From positions 592 through 44,373 of the forward strand of contig DHSR01000023.1 in NCBI GenBank assembly GCA_002410555.1: a stretch of DNA of 43,782 bases, read 5' to 3'. The stretch's first letter is position 1, and every line of letters starts with the position of its first letter. The notes under the pieces were generated by a model, which did no database searches, was not told the DNA's origin, and saw only the letters and a list, made by a program, of their open reading frames with translations. Both the position numbers and the translations under genes were made by a program. This document shows positions 23,918 to 33,918 of the stretch, one piece after another. Source of the stretch: Bacteroidales bacterium UBA5281. GTDB taxonomy: Bacteria > Bacteroidota > Bacteroidia > Bacteroidales > Lentimicrobiaceae.

Positions 23918-25171
23918 ATGTTGACCTATCTGATTGATTATCTGGACAACTATTTTGATATTCCCGGGACAGGAATGTTCCAGTTTATCTCGTTCCGGGC
24001 AGCCCTGGCAGTAATCACCAGCCTCACCATCTCACTTATTTTTGGGCACAGGCTTATCAATTATCTGAAACGCCGGTTGGTGGGCGAAGTGGTTCGTGAC
24101 CTTGGCCTGGAAGGGCAAATGGAGAAGCAAGGTACACCCACTATGGGCGGACTCATCATCCTCGCAGCCATAGTTATTCCGACACTGCTGTTTGCCAAAC
24201 TCAACAACATTTACATTATCCTTATCCTGATTACAACCATCTGGCTTGGATTTATTGGTTTTGTTGACGATTATATTAAGGTATTCCGCAAAAATAAAAA
24301 GGGACTGGCAGGGCATACCAAAATTTTAGGTCAAATCATTATTGGGCTGATTATAGGTCTGTCGCTTTATTTTCATCCCGACGTGGTGATTCGTGAAAAA
24401 ATGCGTTACACCAGTTCACGTTCAACCACTGAACTGAGTGAATTTGAAAAAGTAGGCAGTCATACCCGAAGTTTTTCAAGGCAATCCTCAAAATCAACGA
24501 AGACTACCATCCCTTTCTTTAAAAACAATGAACTTGATTATGCCCTGATACTTAAACCATTTGGAGAGAGAGCCATGCAGTATGCCTGGCTTGTCTTTGT
24601 ACCTATTGTTATTTTAATCATTGTAGCGGTTTCAAATGGGGTAAACCTTACCGATGGAATCGACGGTCTTGCTACGGGGACTTCAGCCATAGCTGGAGTT
24701 ACCCTTGGATTGCTTGCCTGGGTGTCAGGCAATTATGTATTTGCCGATTACCTTAATATTATGTATTTACCCGACACCGGGGAACTCACCATTTTCGTGA
24801 GTGCCTTTGTAGGTGCATGCACAGGATTTTTGTGGTACAACACTTATCCTGCTCAGGTATTTATGGGCGATACCGGCTCGCTGGCACTGGGAGGCATCAT
24901 TGCAGTACTGGCCATAATGTTGCGCAAGGAGTTGCTTATTCCCATACTGTGTGGGATATTTCTGGTCGAAAACCTATCAGTGGTGATGCAGGTAAGCTGG
25001 TTCAAATACACCAAACGAAAATATGGTACCGGGAGAAGAATTTTTCTCATGTCGCCGTTACATCATCACTATCAGATGAAAGGATATGCTGAACCTAAGA
25101 TAGTACAGCGCTTTTTCATTGTCGGCATCATGTTGGCCATTTTTACCATTGTAACCCTGAAGATAAGATAA
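23918..25171 (+). CDS. mraY: Phospho-N-acetylmuramoyl-pentapeptide-transferase
   Basis: MraY is the polytopic membrane enzyme that makes lipid I from UDP-MurNAc-pentapeptide and undecaprenyl phosphate. Characteristic pieces are TPTMGG, the catalytic Asp pair in GFVDDYIK, NLTDGIDGLA and the HHHYQMKG loop near the C-terminus. At 417 residues it is longer than the usual 320-360. The extra part is a Ser/Thr/Arg-rich hydrophilic loop after the fourth helix (RSTTELSEFEKVGS region). This loop is normal for Bacteroidota. Confidence 0.96.
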   Translation: MLTYLIDYLDNYFDIPGTGMFQFISFRAALAVITSLTISLIFGHRLINYLKRRLVGEVVRDLGLEGQMEKQGTPTMGGLIILAAIVIPTLLFAKLNNIYIILILITTIWLGFIGFVDDYIKVFRKNKKGLAGHTKILGQIIIGLIIGLSLYFHPDVVIREKMRYTSSRSTTELSEFEKVGSHTRSFSRQSSKSTKTTIPFFKNNELDYALILKPFGERAMQYAWLVFVPIVILIIVAVSNGVNLTDGIDGLATGTSAIAGVTLGLLAWVSGNYVFADYLNIMYLPDTGELTIFVSAFVGACTGFLWYNTYPAQVFMGDTGSLALGGIIAVLAIMLRKELLIPILCGIFLVENLSVVMQVSWFKYTKRKYGTGRRIFLMSPLHHHYQMKGYAEPKIVQRFFIVGIMLAIFTIVTLKIR

Positions 25172-25175
25172 ACGG

Positions 25176-26522
25176 ATGACAAGAAAACCAACATATACCC
25201 TGATTCTGGGTGCCGGCGAAAGTGGTACCGGCGCTGCCCTGCTTGCCAAAGCTAAAGGGGTAAATGTATTGGTTTCTGATGCTGGAATGATAAAACCGAC
25301 TTATAAAAAATTACTGCTTGAAAACAAAATAGCCTTTGAAGAAAACGGGCATGGTGCCGGACTGATTGCCAAGGCCCGTGAGGTCATTAAAAGTCCGGGA
25401 ATTCCTGACACTGCTGAAATAATCAGTACTGCCCATGCAGCAAATATTCCCGTGATTTCCGAAATTGAATTTGCCAGCCGTTACACAACCGCCACCATTG
25501 CTGCCATAACCGGAAGCAATGGGAAAACCACCACTACCGGCCTGCTTGCTCATCTAATGCAGCAGGGCGGTCTGAATGCCACAGCCGCTGGAAATATAGG
25601 TCAAAGTTTTTCGCGCATAGTGGCTGAAAAGGATTATGAATATTACGCCCTGGAACTGAGCAGCTTCCAATTGGAAGGAAATTATGATTTCAGAGCTGAT
25701 ATTGCCATACTGCTTAACATTACTCCCGATCATCTTGACCGTTACAATCACAATTTTGACGCATACGCGAATGCCAAGATGCGGGTCATTCAAAACCAAC
25801 GCAAAACCGATGCCTTTGTCTGGTGCAGCGACGATGAAACCATCTGCCGGAAGGTAGAACAATTTATGCCAAAGGCAAAACAGTACCGCTTTAGTCTTAC
25901 CCAAAAGGAAGATCAGGGAGCTTACCTGGAAAAAAACAACATCATTTTTAATATAAAAGGTGAAACATTTACCATGACACTTGAAGAACTGGCCCTACAG
26001 GGCAAACACAACATTTACGATTCAATGGCAGCCGGCATTGCTGGTAAACTTATTGGTTTACGAAAGGAAAGTATCAAACAAAGCCTGGCCGATTTCAGAA
26101 ATGCCGAGCACCGGCTTGAATTTGTAGCTAACATTCATGGTATCGAATTTATAAATGATTCGAAAGCTACCAATATAAATTCAACCTGGTTTGCGCTGGA
26201 ATCACAATATAAACAAGTGGTTTGGATTGCCGGAGGCATCGATAAAGGTAACGATTATAGTAAACTGACTGAGTTGGTTAAGCAAAAGGTAAAAGCCATT
26301 GTGTGCCTTGGCATTGACAACCATCAACTCAAAGAAGCCTTCAATAACCTGGTTCCTGTGATGACAGAAGTCCTAACCATGGAAGAGGCGGTAAATACTG
26401 CTTATAATCTGGCCGATAAAAACGACACAGTATTGCTTTCGCCTTCCTGTGCCAGTTTTGATTTGTTCGAAAATTATGAAGACAGGGGACGGCAATTTAA
26501 AGCTGCTGTCCAGCAACTTTGA
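25176..26522 (+). CDS. murD: UDP-N-acetylmuramoyl-L-alanine--D-glutamate ligase
   Basis: MurD adds D-glutamate to UDP-MurNAc-L-Ala in the cytoplasm. The 448-residue product shows the N-terminal Rossmann-like start LGAGESGTGAALLA, the ATP loop GSNGKTTT (from residue 113) and the C-terminal FINDSKATN and LLSPSCASFDLFENYEDRG motifs typical of MurD. It starts 4 bases after mraY ends and is followed by ftsW after 9 bases. Confidence 0.96.
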   Translation: MTRKPTYTLILGAGESGTGAALLAKAKGVNVLVSDAGMIKPTYKKLLLENKIAFEENGHGAGLIAKAREVIKSPGIPDTAEIISTAHAANIPVISEIEFASRYTTATIAAITGSNGKTTTTGLLAHLMQQGGLNATAAGNIGQSFSRIVAEKDYEYYALELSSFQLEGNYDFRADIAILLNITPDHLDRYNHNFDAYANAKMRVIQNQRKTDAFVWCSDDETICRKVEQFMPKAKQYRFSLTQKEDQGAYLEKNNIIFNIKGETFTMTLEELALQGKHNIYDSMAAGIAGKLIGLRKESIKQSLADFRNAEHRLEFVANIHGIEFINDSKATNINSTWFALESQYKQVVWIAGGIDKGNDYSKLTELVKQKVKAIVCLGIDNHQLKEAFNNLVPVMTEVLTMEEAVNTAYNLADKNDTVLLSPSCASFDLFENYEDRGRQFKAAVQQL

Positions 26523-26531
26523 AAAAACAAT

Positions 26532-27728
26532 ATGAAGGTAATATTGAAAAATATCAAAGGTGATAAAGTAATATGGACGGTGGTTTTCCTATTGTCTATA
26601 TTCTCAGTGCTTGCCGTTTACAGCTCCACGGGTACACTGGCTTACAGGAAGCATGCAGGCAATACCGAGTATTATCTGCTTAAGCATCTTGGTATTTTGT
26701 TGTTTGGCCTTGGGATGATGTTTATATCTCACAATGTACGTTATATATATTATGGCCGTTTAGCTCAGCTGGCACTCTATGTTTCTGTTCCCCTGCTGAC
26801 TTACACCTTGTTTTTCGGCACCAGCCTGAATGAGGCAAGTCGCTGGTATACACTGCCATTTATAAACATCACTTTTCAACCCTCTGATTTGGCCAAACTG
26901 GCTTTGATTATTTATCTGGCCAGGTTACTGGCTAAAAAGCAGGATATGGTTCATGACTTTAAAAAAGGATTTTTAACATTGCTTGTTCCTGTGCTGATCA
27001 TTACCGGCTTAATATTACCTGCAAATTTTTCATCGGCAGCCTTGATTTTTACCACTTGTCTGGTGATTATGTTTATTGGGAGGGTAAAGGTTAAATTCCT
27101 GATTCTCTTTACCTTATCGGGAGTGGTAGGTGTGGTACTTTTTATACTGGTGGCTGGAAATACCCCTGGTATAAGCGGGCGCTTTGGCACATGGCAAAAT
27201 CGCATTGAGAACTTCAACAGTGGCGACAGCGAGTCGAATTATCAGGTAGAACAAGCAAAAATAGCTATAGCCACCGGTGGTATTGCGGGTAAAATGCCGG
27301 GTAATTCGACCCAGAAAAACTTTTTACCTCACCCCTACTCTGATTTTATTTTCGCCATCATCATCGAAGAGTATGGCTTAATTGGAGGAACAACGCTTGT
27401 TTTGCTTTACCTGATTTTACTGTTTCGCGCGGTAAAAATAGTAATCAAAAGCCAGCGAAACTTTGCGGCTTTCCTCACTTTTGGCGTAGCATTCAGCCTG
27501 GTATTTCAGGCTATGGTCAACATGATGGTGGCAGTAAACCTGTTGCCGGTTACCGGACAAACCTTGCCATTGGTAAGTATGGGCGGTACTTCCATTTGGT
27601 TTACCAGCATAGGCATAGGGATAATATTAAGCGTAAGCTGCGAAGTTGAACTTGCAGAATCAGCAGAAGCTGAAAAGAAAAACAACAAACAGGAACCAGA
27701 AAAAACTGTTGAAAATGTCATTGTCTGA
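26532..27728 (+). CDS. ftsW: Septal peptidoglycan glycosyltransferase FtsW (SEDS family)
   Basis: A 398-residue protein with about ten membrane helices. It polymerises lipid II at the septum together with the FtsI partner encoded upstream. SEDS signatures are seen: SRWYTLPFINITFQPSDLAK and, near the end, NLLPVTGQTLPLVSMGGTS. The cytoplasmic tail is rich in Lys/Glu/Gln. Its 3' end overlaps the murG start by 14 bases. Confidence 0.95.
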   Translation: MKVILKNIKGDKVIWTVVFLLSIFSVLAVYSSTGTLAYRKHAGNTEYYLLKHLGILLFGLGMMFISHNVRYIYYGRLAQLALYVSVPLLTYTLFFGTSLNEASRWYTLPFINITFQPSDLAKLALIIYLARLLAKKQDMVHDFKKGFLTLLVPVLIITGLILPANFSSAALIFTTCLVIMFIGRVKVKFLILFTLSGVVGVVLFILVAGNTPGISGRFGTWQNRIENFNSGDSESNYQVEQAKIAIATGGIAGKMPGNSTQKNFLPHPYSDFIFAIIIEEYGLIGGTTLVLLYLILLFRAVKIVIKSQRNFAAFLTFGVAFSLVFQAMVNMMVAVNLLPVTGQTLPLVSMGGTSIWFTSIGIGIILSVSCEVELAESAEAEKKNNKQEPEKTVENVIV

Positions 27729-28839
27729 AACACGGATCATCATCAGCGGAGGCGGCACCGGAGGGCATGTTTTTCCGGCCATAGCCATTGCCGACAGTCT
27801 TAAGAAGATAAACCCCCACACAGAGATCCTATTTGTGGGGGCTTTGGGTCGTATGGAAATGGAAAAGGTACCTGCAGCAGGCTACGACATTGAACCATTG
27901 TGGATAAGCGGCTTACAACGCCGGATTACCTGGAAAAATCTGTCCTTTCCCATTAAGCTGATTCACAGCACTGTGAGAGCACGCAAAATCATTCGGAAAT
28001 TCAAACCCCAGGCGGTGGTCGGCGTGGGCGGCTATGCCAGCGGCCCAACCGTAAAAGCGGCTGCCTCCATGAATATACCCACCATTATTCAGGAGCAAAA
28101 TTCTTACCCCGGTATCACCAATAAAATGCTGGCCAAAAAGGCTGAAAAGATTTGTGTTGCCTACCCGGGTATGGAGAAATACTTTCCCAGAAAGAAGCTG
28201 GTGGAAACCGGTAATCCGGTGAGGGCTTCAATAATAAATGCAACTGCCAAAAAGGCAGAAGCCCTTGATTTTTTCAATTTACAAAGCAACCGCATTACTT
28301 TATTGGTGATGGGAGGCAGTCTGGGAGCGCGCACCATTAACGAGAGTATCCACAGCGGACTGAGGCGACTGGCCGATGCCGGCATTCAGTTGATTTGGCA
28401 AACCGGGACAACCTATGCTCCGCTTGCAGAAGCAGCAGTAAGGCCTTTTGAGCAAGCCGGCATACATACTTATGCATTTATTACCCAAATGGATTTGGCT
28501 TATGCGGCTGCCGACCTGGTTATATCACGGGCAGGGGCCATTGCCATTTCGGAATTGTGTGCAACCGCACGCCCCTCCATCCTGGTACCTTCGCCCAACG
28601 TTGCAGAAGACCATCAAACCAAAAACGCCATGGCATTGGTTAAGGTTAAAGCGGCACGTTTGGTAAAGGACAAAGAAGCCGGAGAGAAACTTGTCACAGA
28701 AGTTTTGCGGCTTGCTCCGGATGCGGAAACAAGACTTGAATTGAGTGAAAACATCGCTCAAATGGCACATCCTGACGCTGCGCATCATATTGCCCGCGTT
28801 ATACTGGATTGTATCGAGCAAAAAAAATCATCGCTATGA
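27715..28839 (+). CDS. murG: UDP-GlcNAc:lipid I GlcNAc transferase MurG
   Basis: MurG converts lipid I to lipid II on the cytoplasmic face of the membrane. The 374 residues carry the N-terminal GGGTGGH motif (12-18), the YASGPTVKAA region, and the donor-site ISRAGAIAISE motif with PSPNVAEDHQTKNA after it. The frame is open further upstream, but only ATG 27715 places the Gly-rich motif at the usual distance. It overlaps ftsW by 14 bases and ends in an ATGA overlap with murC. Confidence 0.96.
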   Translation: MSLSETRIIISGGGTGGHVFPAIAIADSLKKINPHTEILFVGALGRMEMEKVPAAGYDIEPLWISGLQRRITWKNLSFPIKLIHSTVRARKIIRKFKPQAVVGVGGYASGPTVKAAASMNIPTIIQEQNSYPGITNKMLAKKAEKICVAYPGMEKYFPRKKLVETGNPVRASIINATAKKAEALDFFNLQSNRITLLVMGGSLGARTINESIHSGLRRLADAGIQLIWQTGTTYAPLAEAAVRPFEQAGIHTYAFITQMDLAYAAADLVISRAGAIAISELCATARPSILVPSPNVAEDHQTKNAMALVKVKAARLVKDKEAGEKLVTEVLRLAPDAETRLELSENIAQMAHPDAAHHIARVILDCIEQKKSSL

Positions 28840-30203
28840 CCACACAATTAAATCTGGTTTATTTTATCGGCATCGGAGGTATAGGCATGAGTGCTATTGC
28901 CCGGTACCTGAATAAGGCCGGGGTAAAGGTGTATGGTTATGACAAGACTCAAACTCCCCTTACCCGGCAACTTGAAGCAGAAGGCATGCACATTCATTTC
29001 ATGGATGAAGCAGAAAATATCCCTGTGGATACCGATGTGGTGGTTTATACGCCCGCGGTGCCTTCAGACCTGGAGTTAATGAGGGCGGTAAAAAGCCGGG
29101 GGTTACCGCTGTTAAAACGATCAGAATTTCTTAACTACCTTATTCAGCTAAAACAAACCATTGCTGTTGCCGGCACCCATGGAAAAACCACCATTTCCGG
29201 GGCAATTGCACACATACTCAATCATTCGATTTTTGGATGTACCGCTTTTTTAGGAGGTATCGCCAAAAATTATCAGTCTAACCTCATTCTTAATCCTCAG
29301 AGTAATGTGGTGGTGGTTGAAGCAGATGAATTCGACTATTCATTTCTGAAGTTAGACCCCACCCTGGCAGTAATTACTGCCGTTGATGCCGATCATCTGG
29401 ATATTTACCACAATCATGAGGCCCTTCGGGATGCATTTGCAGATTTTAGCGGAAAAATTAAAACGGATGGTATACTGCTGATCAAGAAATCAGTAATTAT
29501 GCCTGAGAGACTTCAACAAGGAGTTAAACGATATACCTATTCGCTGGAAGAAGAGGCAGACTTTATGCCTTTGAACCTGCAACTGCATTCAGGAATGTTC
29601 AGTTTTCATCTTAAAACGCCCAAAGGAGTCATCAGGAATTTACAACCGCTTGCCCGTGGAAGATTCAATCTTGAAAACAGCATAGCAGCCGCGGCAGCTA
29701 CCTGGCTTTTTGGTGTAAATGAAGAGGAGATCTGTAAAGGTATAAACAGCTATACCGGCGTGGTTCGTCGTTTTGATCAGCGCATTGATCTGCCGGGCCT
29801 CACCTATCTGGATGATTATGCTCATCACCCAAAGGAGATCAATGCATGTATTGAATCTGTGAAAGAAATTTATCCCGGGCGCAAAATTACAGGCATTTTT
29901 CAGCCACACTTGTTTTCCCGTACCCGGGACTTTATGGATGAATTTGCAAAAAGTCTTGCAGCTCTGGATACCCTTCTGCTGCTCGATATTTATCCCGCAA
30001 GAGAATTGCCCATTAATGGCATTACCTCTGCCGCATTATTGAAGAAAACAAATCTTGGAGATAAGCATTTATTAAGTCGTGAGGGCTTACTGGACTTTTT
30101 GAAGAAGAATCCTATCGACGTATTGCTTACCATGGGTGCCGGAGATATAGACCAGTTGATTGTTCCAATTGAAACATTGTTGAACGAAAACTACAGAGGA
30201 TGA
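28836..30203 (+). CDS. murC: UDP-N-acetylmuramate--L-alanine ligase
   Basis: MurC adds the first amino acid, L-alanine, to UDP-MurNAc. The 455-residue product has the N-terminal GIGGIGMSAIA nucleotide-fold motif (from residue 12), the ATP loop GTHGKTT (from residue 113), EADEFDYSF, and the C-terminal YLDDYAHHPKEI and FQPHLFSRT motifs. It starts within murG (ATGA overlap) and ends in an ATGA overlap with ftsQ. Confidence 0.96.
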   Translation: MTTQLNLVYFIGIGGIGMSAIARYLNKAGVKVYGYDKTQTPLTRQLEAEGMHIHFMDEAENIPVDTDVVVYTPAVPSDLELMRAVKSRGLPLLKRSEFLNYLIQLKQTIAVAGTHGKTTISGAIAHILNHSIFGCTAFLGGIAKNYQSNLILNPQSNVVVVEADEFDYSFLKLDPTLAVITAVDADHLDIYHNHEALRDAFADFSGKIKTDGILLIKKSVIMPERLQQGVKRYTYSLEEEADFMPLNLQLHSGMFSFHLKTPKGVIRNLQPLARGRFNLENSIAAAAATWLFGVNEEEICKGINSYTGVVRRFDQRIDLPGLTYLDDYAHHPKEINACIESVKEIYPGRKITGIFQPHLFSRTRDFMDEFAKSLAALDTLLLLDIYPARELPINGITSAALLKKTNLGDKHLLSREGLLDFLKKNPIDVLLTMGAGDIDQLIVPIETLLNENYRG

Positions 30204-31009
30204 AAAAAATATTAATTACCGTAGTTTGGGCTTTACTGGTTGGCGGTATCGGAAGTTTATTTGTATTTGCCAACAAAAAGCAAAGCAATGAAACCTGCCG
30301 GACATTAAAGGTGAAAATTGAATACCAAAATGCCGAAACCCTGATCAATGAGTCTTACATTGTAAAATTGATTACCAGAGAAGGCATCAGGATCAAGGGG
30401 CAGCCGCTTAAGCATATACCTATAGCAGAGATTCAGCAATTACTGACTAAAAACCCTTACATTAAAAAATCCTCGGTACGCATTGGTGTCGACTGCATTG
30501 TAAATGTATTTGTTGAGCAACGAATACCTTTGGTTAAGGTTATGCCCGCTGAGGGAGTCCCTTTTTATCTGGATACCGAGGGCGCCATTATGCCCTTAAG
30601 TCCGGGATTTCCTGTCCGGGTAATGGTAGCCAGCGGGCTTATCAGAACCAGGACATCCGTCAAAAAAGAGTATTCAGCGGGAACTCACCCCGAACCTTTC
30701 AAAATGCTGACCCCTGATTTGCAAAAAGTCTATGTTGCGGCATCTGCTTTAAATAAGCAGGATTTCACGCGGGCATTGGCAGAACAGCTATATATAAATA
30801 CTCAGGGCGAGCTCGAACTCATTCCCAAAATTGGCGAACAAATTATTCTGCTGGGGGATACAACGCGTCTGACTGAAAAAATTGAAAATCTGAACACCTT
30901 TTACACCCGCGGTATGGATGCTGAAGGCTGGAGCAATTACCGAAGCATCAGTTTAAAATACCGCAATCAGGTTATTTGCACAAAAACTACACAAAATGGA
31001 AGCATCTGA
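30200..31009 (+). CDS. ftsQ: Cell division protein FtsQ
   Basis: A 269-residue bitopic protein with one N-terminal membrane helix (about 4-24) and a periplasmic POTRA-like domain (about 38-115, ending in PYIKKSSVRIGVDCIVNVFV). An FtsQ beta domain follows. It links early and late divisome proteins. Similarity to proteobacterial FtsQ is low, as expected in the phylum; position between murC and ftsA supports the name. The end overlaps ftsA by 14 bases. Confidence 0.9.
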   Translation: MKKILITVVWALLVGGIGSLFVFANKKQSNETCRTLKVKIEYQNAETLINESYIVKLITREGIRIKGQPLKHIPIAEIQQLLTKNPYIKKSSVRIGVDCIVNVFVEQRIPLVKVMPAEGVPFYLDTEGAIMPLSPGFPVRVMVASGLIRTRTSVKKEYSAGTHPEPFKMLTPDLQKVYVAASALNKQDFTRALAEQLYINTQGELELIPKIGEQIILLGDTTRLTEKIENLNTFYTRGMDAEGWSNYRSISLKYRNQVICTKTTQNGSI

Positions 31010-32258
31010 AATTGTTGTTGGTCTCGATATAGGCACCACTAAAATAGCGGCTATTGTCGGACAACGTAATGAAATAGGCAAAATAGAAATCCTTGGTTTT
31101 GGGCGATCCGAATCCATAGGAGTAAAACGGGGCGTGGTTGCCAATATTGACGACACAGTACGAAGCATCGTTAATGCTGTAAAAGAGGCCGACAGTCGCT
31201 CCGATATCACCGTGGCGACAGTTAATGTAGGCATTGCCGGCCAGCATATTAAAAGCATACAATACCGTGGTTCAAGCATACGTTCCAACAGTGAGATTGA
31301 AATCAATCAGACCGATATTGAAACACTTACGGATAGTATGTTTAAACTTGCCATGAATCCGGGTGAGGAAATCATTGATGTAATTCCTCAGGAATATACA
31401 GTAGATGGTGAGCGGGGCATCAAACATCCAAAAGGTATGCTGGGACATCAGCTTGAGGCCGATTTTCACATCATTACCGGTCAGACCATGGCGGCCCGCA
31501 ATATTGTAAAGTGCATCAAAAAGGCAGGTTTAGAGGTAGACTCCATGCTTCTGGAGCCATTGGCTTCAGCCGAAGCAGTTCTAAGCGAAGAGGAAAAGGA
31601 AGCGGGAGTTGCCCTGGTTGATATAGGGGGCGGCACCACCGACATTGCCATTTTTCATGATAATATCATCCGGCACACTGCTGTGATTCCGTTTGGAGGT
31701 GACATAGTTACCGAAGACATTAAGGAAGGCTGTACAATAATTAAAAAACATGCCGAAGATCTTAAAGTTAAATTTGGATCGGCCCTGGCCAGTGAGAACC
31801 GGGACGAAGAAGTAGTAGCCATCCCCGGTCTGAGGGGACGCCCTCCCAAGGAAATTACCCTGCGCAATCTTGCCAGCATTATTCAGGCCCGCATGGAAGA
31901 AATTATCGAACACATTTATTTCGAAATAAAAAACTCAGGGTTTGAGAAAAAACTGATTGCAGGGATTGTGCTGACGGGCGGTGGCGCCCAGCTTCGCCAC
32001 ATTACCCAGCTTACCGAATTTATTACCGGAATGGATACGCGCATCGGGTATCCCAACGAACACCTTGCTCCTGGGGTGCCCGAAGAGATGGCAAGCCCGG
32101 CTTATGCTACTGGAGTAGGACTGGTGATCATTGGCCTTCAGCGTCTTGAAAAAGAAGCTGAAAAGAAAGACAAACTTCAGGTGAAGGCAAAAAAACCTTC
32201 GCGGGGTTCTTTTCTCGATGTGATTAAAAAGTTTTTTGAAGAAGACAATTTAACCTGA
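30996..32258 (+). CDS. ftsA: Cell division protein FtsA
   Basis: FtsA is the actin-like protein that tethers FtsZ to the membrane. In the 420-residue product the ATP phosphate-1 motif is LDIGTTKIAA (10-19), phosphate-2 is VDIGGGTTDIA and the adenosine motif is VLTGGGAQL. A short amphipathic helix at the C-terminus (SFLDVIKKFFEED) should serve as the membrane-targeting sequence. Confidence 0.96.
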   Translation: MEASEIVVGLDIGTTKIAAIVGQRNEIGKIEILGFGRSESIGVKRGVVANIDDTVRSIVNAVKEADSRSDITVATVNVGIAGQHIKSIQYRGSSIRSNSEIEINQTDIETLTDSMFKLAMNPGEEIIDVIPQEYTVDGERGIKHPKGMLGHQLEADFHIITGQTMAARNIVKCIKKAGLEVDSMLLEPLASAEAVLSEEEKEAGVALVDIGGGTTDIAIFHDNIIRHTAVIPFGGDIVTEDIKEGCTIIKKHAEDLKVKFGSALASENRDEEVVAIPGLRGRPPKEITLRNLASIIQARMEEIIEHIYFEIKNSGFEKKLIAGIVLTGGGAQLRHITQLTEFITGMDTRIGYPNEHLAPGVPEEMASPAYATGVGLVIIGLQRLEKEAEKKDKLQVKAKKPSRGSFLDVIKKFFEEDNLT

Positions 32259-32264
32259 GATATT

Positions 32265-32334
32265 AACAGTTGAGCTGTTGATAAATTCATTGAATCAATT
32301 CTAATTTCACTCATTATTTCATTTAATTTAGGAG
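32265..32334 (+). promoter_or_regulatory. ftsZ leader: hairpin, DnaA-like site and strong ribosome binding site
   Basis: Within the 85-base gap ahead of ftsZ there is an AACAG/CTGTT hairpin (32265-32279) and TGTTGATAA (32276-32284, the reverse of TTATCAACA). A weak promoter is possible, with TAATTTCA as -7 box and a TTG 21 bases upstream. AGGAG lies at 32330-32334, nine bases before the ATG. Such a strong Shine-Dalgarno sequence is unusual in this phylum and suggests separate, high translation of ftsZ. Confidence 0.45.
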
Positions 32335-32343
32335 ACTTAAACT

Positions 32344-33903
32344 ATGCCAGATATGCTCAAATTTGATTTACCGAAAAATCAATCATCCATCATAAAAGTT
32401 ATTGGTGTCGGTGGTGGCGGCAGTAATGCCGTAACCCATATGTTTAACCAGGGAATACGCGGGGTAGATTTTATGATCTGCAACACCGATGCTCAGGCAC
32501 TTGAGACCAGTACCGTACCTCTCAAAATCCAGTTGGGTACCAAGGGCCTGGGTGCCGGAGCTATTCCGCAGGTAGGCCGCGAAGCAGCCAATGAAAACAT
32601 AAATGACATCCGGAAAGTACTGGAAAGCAATACAAAAATGGTATTCATTACTGCCGGAATGGGCGGTGGAACAGGCACTGGTGCTGCACCCGTTATTGCT
32701 GAGCTGGCCAGAGAACTGGGCATACTTACCGTCGGCATTGTAACCATTCCCTTCTCTTTTGAAGGGCGCAAACGCAGCCAACAGGCACAACTCGGCATTG
32801 AGGAGATGCGCAAATCGGTTGATACCCTGCTAATTATATGTAACGACAAGCTAAGAGAACTGGAAGGCGATCTGACCATTACTCAGGCTTTCAATAAAGC
32901 TGACGACATTCTCACCGTTGCCGCCAAAGGTATTGCTGAAATTATTACCGTTACCGGATACATAAATGTTGACTTTGAGGACATCAAAACGGTAATGAAA
33001 GACAGTGGCAAGGCCATCATGGGTTCAGGCACTGCCGAAGGAGAAAACAGGGCACTTGAAGCCGTTCAAATGGCCATGACCTCTCCCCTGCTCGACGATG
33101 CTACCATTCGCGGGGTAAACAACATCCTGCTTTATATCGCTTCGGGAACAGATGAAATAACTTTGGATGAGGTAATGGAAATTACCGATTACATCCAACA
33201 TGAGGCCGGGTCCGGTGCTGACATCATCTGGGGCAATGGCACCGATGAATCGTTGGGTAAAAAAATCAGCATAACGCTTGTTGCAACAGGATTTGACGAA
33301 AAGCAAAAGCCAGGCAATCAGCCCAGAGCCGATGTGATTGTTCATGAGCTGAACAAGCCCACACCTGCCGCGGCGCCTCCGCATAAAGTAGAAAATCCAG
33401 CTCCGGCACCCATCGAAGAGATCACCCTTGTCACCAGGAAAGAAGAAATCCCCGCTAAAACTGACGACACCCGCCCACCTACCACGGAAACTACGAATCA
33501 GCGGACATTTACGTTCGAAGTAGGCAGCCAGTCAGCAGCTTCTGCTGAAAAGGATACCTCTGAACCTTCAGCAGTGCCACATAAAAGCACTACCCGGGAG
33601 CCAGGTTTCAACTTCCTGAAAGCCTTTGATGATGAAATGAACAATCCGCATGATAAACAGCTACAGCAGGAAGTTTCAAAAAGCCGGGACGATAAAATGC
33701 GGGAAATGAGTTATAAAATTGCTACTCCCGAAGGCCTGAACGAAGTAGAAAGACAGCCTGCTTACCTGCGCAGAAATGTTACCTTGCGCGAGGTTCCGTC
33801 TTCTGACGACTCCGAAGTTTCACGCTATACTTTGTCAAAACAGGATAATAACGCGGTAGAAATAAAATCCAACAATTCATTTTTGCACGATAATGTGGAT
33901 TAA
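32344..33903 (+). CDS. ftsZ: Cell division protein FtsZ
   Basis: FtsZ is the tubulin-like GTPase that forms the division ring. The signature GGGTGTGA is at 107-114, and the N-terminal core (about 10-325) is complete, with NTDAQAL and the T7 loop NVDFEDIKTVM visible. At 519 residues it is longer than the 380-residue E. coli protein because of a long Pro/Thr/Glu-rich disordered linker (about 330-460). A conserved-type C-terminal peptide ERQPAYLRRN and a polar tail follow. Long linkers of this kind are usual for Bacteroidota. Confidence 0.97.
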   Translation: MPDMLKFDLPKNQSSIIKVIGVGGGGSNAVTHMFNQGIRGVDFMICNTDAQALETSTVPLKIQLGTKGLGAGAIPQVGREAANENINDIRKVLESNTKMVFITAGMGGGTGTGAAPVIAELARELGILTVGIVTIPFSFEGRKRSQQAQLGIEEMRKSVDTLLIICNDKLRELEGDLTITQAFNKADDILTVAAKGIAEIITVTGYINVDFEDIKTVMKDSGKAIMGSGTAEGENRALEAVQMAMTSPLLDDATIRGVNNILLYIASGTDEITLDEVMEITDYIQHEAGSGADIIWGNGTDESLGKKISITLVATGFDEKQKPGNQPRADVIVHELNKPTPAAAPPHKVENPAPAPIEEITLVTRKEEIPAKTDDTRPPTTETTNQRTFTFEVGSQSAASAEKDTSEPSAVPHKSTTREPGFNFLKAFDDEMNNPHDKQLQQEVSKSRDDKMREMSYKIATPEGLNEVERQPAYLRRNVTLREVPSSDDSEVSRYTLSKQDNNAVEIKSNNSFLHDNVD

Positions 33904-33918
33904 CCATTCGATAGTACT

